Below are positions 60,659-64,000 of a stretch of 64,000 nt of DNA, piece after piece; positions within the stretch are counted from its first letter, which is position 1; every line of letters begins with the position of its first letter. Location of the stretch: contig QANU01095819.1 of assembly GCA_003254905.1 (NCBI GenBank), forward strand, positions 491,650 through 555,649. Reading direction: 5' to 3'. The DNA comes from Nissolia schottii. Lineage: Eukaryota > Streptophyta > Magnoliopsida > Fabales > Fabaceae. Position numbers and translations under genes: made by a program. The notes beneath the pieces were generated by a model. The model saw only the letters and a program-made list of their open reading frames with translations. It ran no database searches and was not told the origin of the DNA.

Positions 60659-62004
60659 AATTGTTGTTCGTTGTTCGTCAATTTCTTTAATAATTTTTTA
60701 TCCAATCTTCACTCTACATAGCTCCAATGCGTCATGACATGAAGGCTTTGACGTGGATTAAGAGCCATTTAAATTCTATGGTTAATTTGAATGGCTCTTA
60801 ATTTATGTCATCAAACACATTTTTGTGTGCAGAAGAGTACACATTCTTAAATATTTTAAGTTGCATTGATTTTCTTTTTGGTTGTGAAGTCCTATTTCGA
60901 TATTGATTATGCTTTAACGATAATTATGTATAGCAATTAGATTAAATGTGGCAATCTACCGGCAATTGTAAATTCGGATAATAAACAAAACCTACTCTTG
61001 ATATCACTTTAAACAACTCTATGCTTCATAGAATAACAATGGTTAAATTGCACAAGATCTATTTTCGTGCTATTTAGCTTGTTCTTGATTTCTTGGGAAG
61101 CAAGCTCCTATAACTGATAGAAACGTTGGAGGTTGGACAAATTGGCTTTACTTTGGATTACTTCATGTATAAAAAACCATTCATACATGATCTATAGCTT
61201 TGACGTCAAACAAAATAATGCTAAAAATTAGCATTTGATATGTTAGCCATGCACCTGATTTAGAAATTATTTGATTCTCACATTGATAAAAATTTTCCAC
61301 TTATCTTACCACCATTAATTGTGTAGTGTGTATTTCGAGTTGCACAGTTACACCCTGATAAAATGGTTCATAGTAGATTTTTTCTTTAGTGTGAGTTAAA
61401 AATGAATTTTGACTCTTTACAAAGCAGTCATACTACTCTCTCCTTTTCATAATAAGTGTTCGATTTTGTCTATTAGGTTCGTTTTTAACTCAATGAACAA
61501 GTGATAAAGTAAAGCCATTTATGGAAGTTGGCTATTAAAGAAAATACGAACCTCCGGTCAGAGCATTCTCAAAGTCTCATTCTATACAATATAGACTCAT
61601 ATCATTATTTCAATGCTATACAAATAAGGCAGCCTTGTGGATCAAAATTTACAAAGTCAACAATGGAATAACTTAAATTCTATCAAAGGCATTTTGAATG
61701 CCTGTTATGAGTCATCACCACAAAGAAATAACTTCACAAGAATGGACTCAAAGAATCCTGTACATTGACTGAACTAGTTTCTTCCACCAAGTAAAGTATC
61801 ACATCATATAGAGCAATCCAATGAATTCCCATTGAACTTTTAAAAAAAAAAAAACTGAACTACAAAAACGCGCCTGGCACCTGAAAGCTGGAATGAAGCA
61901 GATATAGCAAGGTCAGCAAATATATTATTGCATGATTTGTACAGTTAATTCTGTGTTTCATCCAGTGAAAAAGAATTAAAAGACTAGACAATTGAGGGTT
62001 TAAC
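60659..62004. other. Intergenic spacer with one strong hairpin
   Basis: The spacer between tRNA-Thr and the FRF-b stop codon is AT-rich and has no supported gene. It holds a compact inverted repeat at 60757-60802 (19-bp arms of ATTAAGAGCCATTTAAATT, one mismatch, 8-base loop), flanked by TTTGA/TCAAA that may extend the stem. This could be a MITE remnant. Confidence 0.5.
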
Positions 62005-63332
62005 CTATCTATGACTCTGTTGATCTATGGTTTCGACCTCCTTCACATTTTCTACTATGTGTTGTATTTTCTTTGAGAGACTATCATTATGCTCCTCAAT
62101 GTGCTCAAACAGCAATTCAAGTTGCCTTTTATAGCCTGCAGATCGCTTTTTCTCTACAGCCAACTGCTGAGATAGTTCTCGAATTTTATCATGTTCATTC
62201 TGGAAATTGCATAAAAAGAAAAAGAGGTAAGTAAGGTGGAAAACTGAAAACGAATGCCAAACATCTTCACACAATGTTTGATAGAGACACAGACATGCAT
62301 ATACAGCCAAACAGAACATGTTGTAATTTTTTCTAAATTAAAATCGATAGGGATATATATAAATGGTATTTTTTTTTCCCCAAAGTGACTCATAACTGTC
62401 TTTGGAAGTAAGAAAACAACATGTCGATGAACACAAAAAAAAAAAAAAAAATTGAAAAGAAACCCACATGTCTACACCCACATAAGCTTGCCTGGTTCTA
62501 TGTTTAACTAAAACAATTGTGAATTGCATTTGTAAGAATGAGTCTTATAATTAGGAATGTTCGCTCAAAAGCAATTTTGGGTGATTTCTATGGAGACATA
62601 AGATGGAATTGTCTGCTGAATTCGAACTATTGTGAAGGCCTTGTAGACCCTTAATGGTGTTGTGTGAGTTGCAATCTATCTATCAAGCATAAAGCAGAAA
62701 CTCGCTTAGTAATTATTATTAGTATTATATACACCATATTTCAGTAATAAAAGAACATGAACTCACCGGATATTGCTCATAAATGCAATCCCTTCTGCCT
62801 TTTCCAGGCGTTAGAGGATGTGCGTGCTCCTTTACAAACTTTGTGACAACCCATTTACCAGAACTTACTTTCCTCACCAAAATCATTGCCCTGCAACCAA
62901 CCCTTGTCTCTGCTCTTTGCCTTACAATTTTTTCACGCTTGTCGGGCATTCTGTAACCCTCTTTGTTGCAAACAAGAGCCCGTCCAATAGCAGATCCATC
63001 ACGCCTTGATCGTGAGAGTTTACTCACGCGTATGATGAATCCAACACGAGTGGCATATGCGTTATAGAAAGCATGTGCTGCTGCTTCTGAATCAAACTCC
63101 TGACCCACGTAGGGCTCATCAGCTGATGCAACTGATACAGCAGGAATCGCTGATGGGATTGTGTCCTCTCCAGAAGAATCTTGAGGTATATTATCATCTT
63201 GATCTTGTTTATAAGCTGGATCAAAAGAACTACTGCCCATTTTGTTTTCATCAGCTATGCTACTGCTAATCTCTCCTAGAGTAGCATTTCCTACTGTCTC
63301 GCCATTAATGGAGCCATCAATCCCAAACTCCA
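62005..63332 (-). CDS. Second short FAR1-related (FRF-type) protein, 5' end missing
   Basis: Two recognised exons in transcription order: 63332-62767 and 62199-62005, ending at TAG. They give at least 253 residues. The FAR1 zinc-finger domain is clear: FYNAYATRVGFIIRV, LVCNKEGYR, RVGCRAMILV and KFVKEHAHPL supply C, C and HxH. The last exon encodes a Lys/Glu-rich coiled-coil-like helix (LSQQLAVEKKRSAGYKR..). As in FRF-a, no MULE transposase or SWIM domain follows. The upstream exon begins at an acceptor (TTGCAG|TG); reading TG plus a preceding A would make a start codon split by an intron (A|TG GAG TTT), otherwise the start lies further upstream. The open frame's first codon at 63333 is GTG spanning the acceptor and is not a start. 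It lies near ACR4, as I recall for an Arabidopsis FAR1-family gene. Confidence 0.82.
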
Positions 63333-64000
63333 CTGCAACAGAAGAGAAAAAACAGATATGTTAAGAATTCCAGTGTCAAGAATGATAGAACATGAGAAGA
63401 ACTATAATGAGAGGGAATATTTGTTAACTACACTCCTCTACAACAATTAAAATAGATTACCAGTTACCACACTGAACCCAGATAAACTTCTGCCAAAGTC
63501 CATGCGAAGAAAGAATTTGTGTCTTACAGAAGATTCTTACTTTATACAACAAACAAACATTTGCAAACATCAGTCTCAAGTTCAGACAAATTTTCAATGA
63601 ATCAAATACTAATATTAATATTACACGGCGATATCTTTGGCATTAAAAATCATTAATGAAATTGAAAATGACAATCAACTCAACAATATCATTTCATGGT
63701 GAAGCTTTGCACCCAAAAACAGTCTTATCCTTAAAACAATGCGGTGCATCCAAAAGGCAACTAATGCACTCTCATGCCTCAGCAAATGAAAGCCCACTCT
63801 CATATTCTGCTGAGAATTTGAGATTAACGAGTCCAAAAGTTAGACTTGGCTAAAACCTCAACACTTAAACTAAACGTTTTCTTTTCCATTCCTAAAGACC
63901 CCATTTTCAAATGTCTTCTCCATTCCTGTTTCCAAATAGTCACAAGTGAAACAGAGCATTTTAAAGCCATATCCAGTCCTTCAGCCAAAAAAAAAAAAAA
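63333..64000 (-). other. Upstream intron/leader region of second FRF-type gene
   Basis: This end of the window should hold the intron and perhaps the 5' leader of the FRF-b gene. I could not place its first exon with confidence; a minus-strand exon ending with a donor may lie here or beyond the window edge. No other feature is supported. Confidence 0.4.

Overview
The window is nuclear DNA of a flowering plant. It has split genes with GT-AG introns, AT-rich introns and intergenic DNA, nuclear tRNA genes, a tRNA-derived SINE, CACTA, hAT-like and MULE-like transposons, and LTR elements. Protein flavour and repeat types suggest a legume, possibly soybean or a relative, but this is inferred from memory and not tested.

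Layout. The first 39.7 kb are gene-dense: protein farnesyltransferase/geranylgeranyltransferase alpha subunit (+), endonuclease III NTH homologue (-), an uncharacterised C-terminal dsRBD protein (+), a BRAT1/ATAD2-type AAA ATPase with bromodomain (-), an EFR3-like PI4K-complex scaffold (EFOP type, -), a uL18-like ribosomal protein (-), a short FAR1-related (FRF-type) protein (+) and an MSS3/CML5-type calmodulin-like protein (-). From 40 to 57 kb the DNA is repeat-rich: tRNA-Ser(GCU), two hAT-like non-autonomous elements, a TRIM with exact 5-bp target duplication, and a three-LTR retroelement composite whose middle LTR was split by a 3.7-kb non-autonomous CACTA element. The last 7 kb carry an intact CRINKLY4/ACR4 receptor kinase (+), tRNA-Thr(UGU) and the 3' part of a second FRF-type gene (-) whose first exon is not identified.

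For every multi-exon gene I placed exon borders by hand. The summed coding lengths are divisible by three: FTA 335 aa, NTH 346 aa, dsRBD protein 694 aa, BRAT1-like 1191 aa, EFR3-like 942 aa, FRF-a 255 aa. ACR4 is an intronless CDS of 910 aa.

The genes are housekeeping or developmental loci with no shared pathway; they are not an operon-like system. The strongest large-scale signal is linkage: homologues of genes that I recall from several separate Arabidopsis segments (At3g594xx, At1g059xx, At2g432xx/At3g074xx) sit together here, as expected of a less fractionated ancestral block. I found no convincing undescribed molecular system. The most unusual items are the three-LTR/CACTA nest, the dsRBD protein with a split domain and a GC-AG intron, and substitutions in the conserved NTH core.
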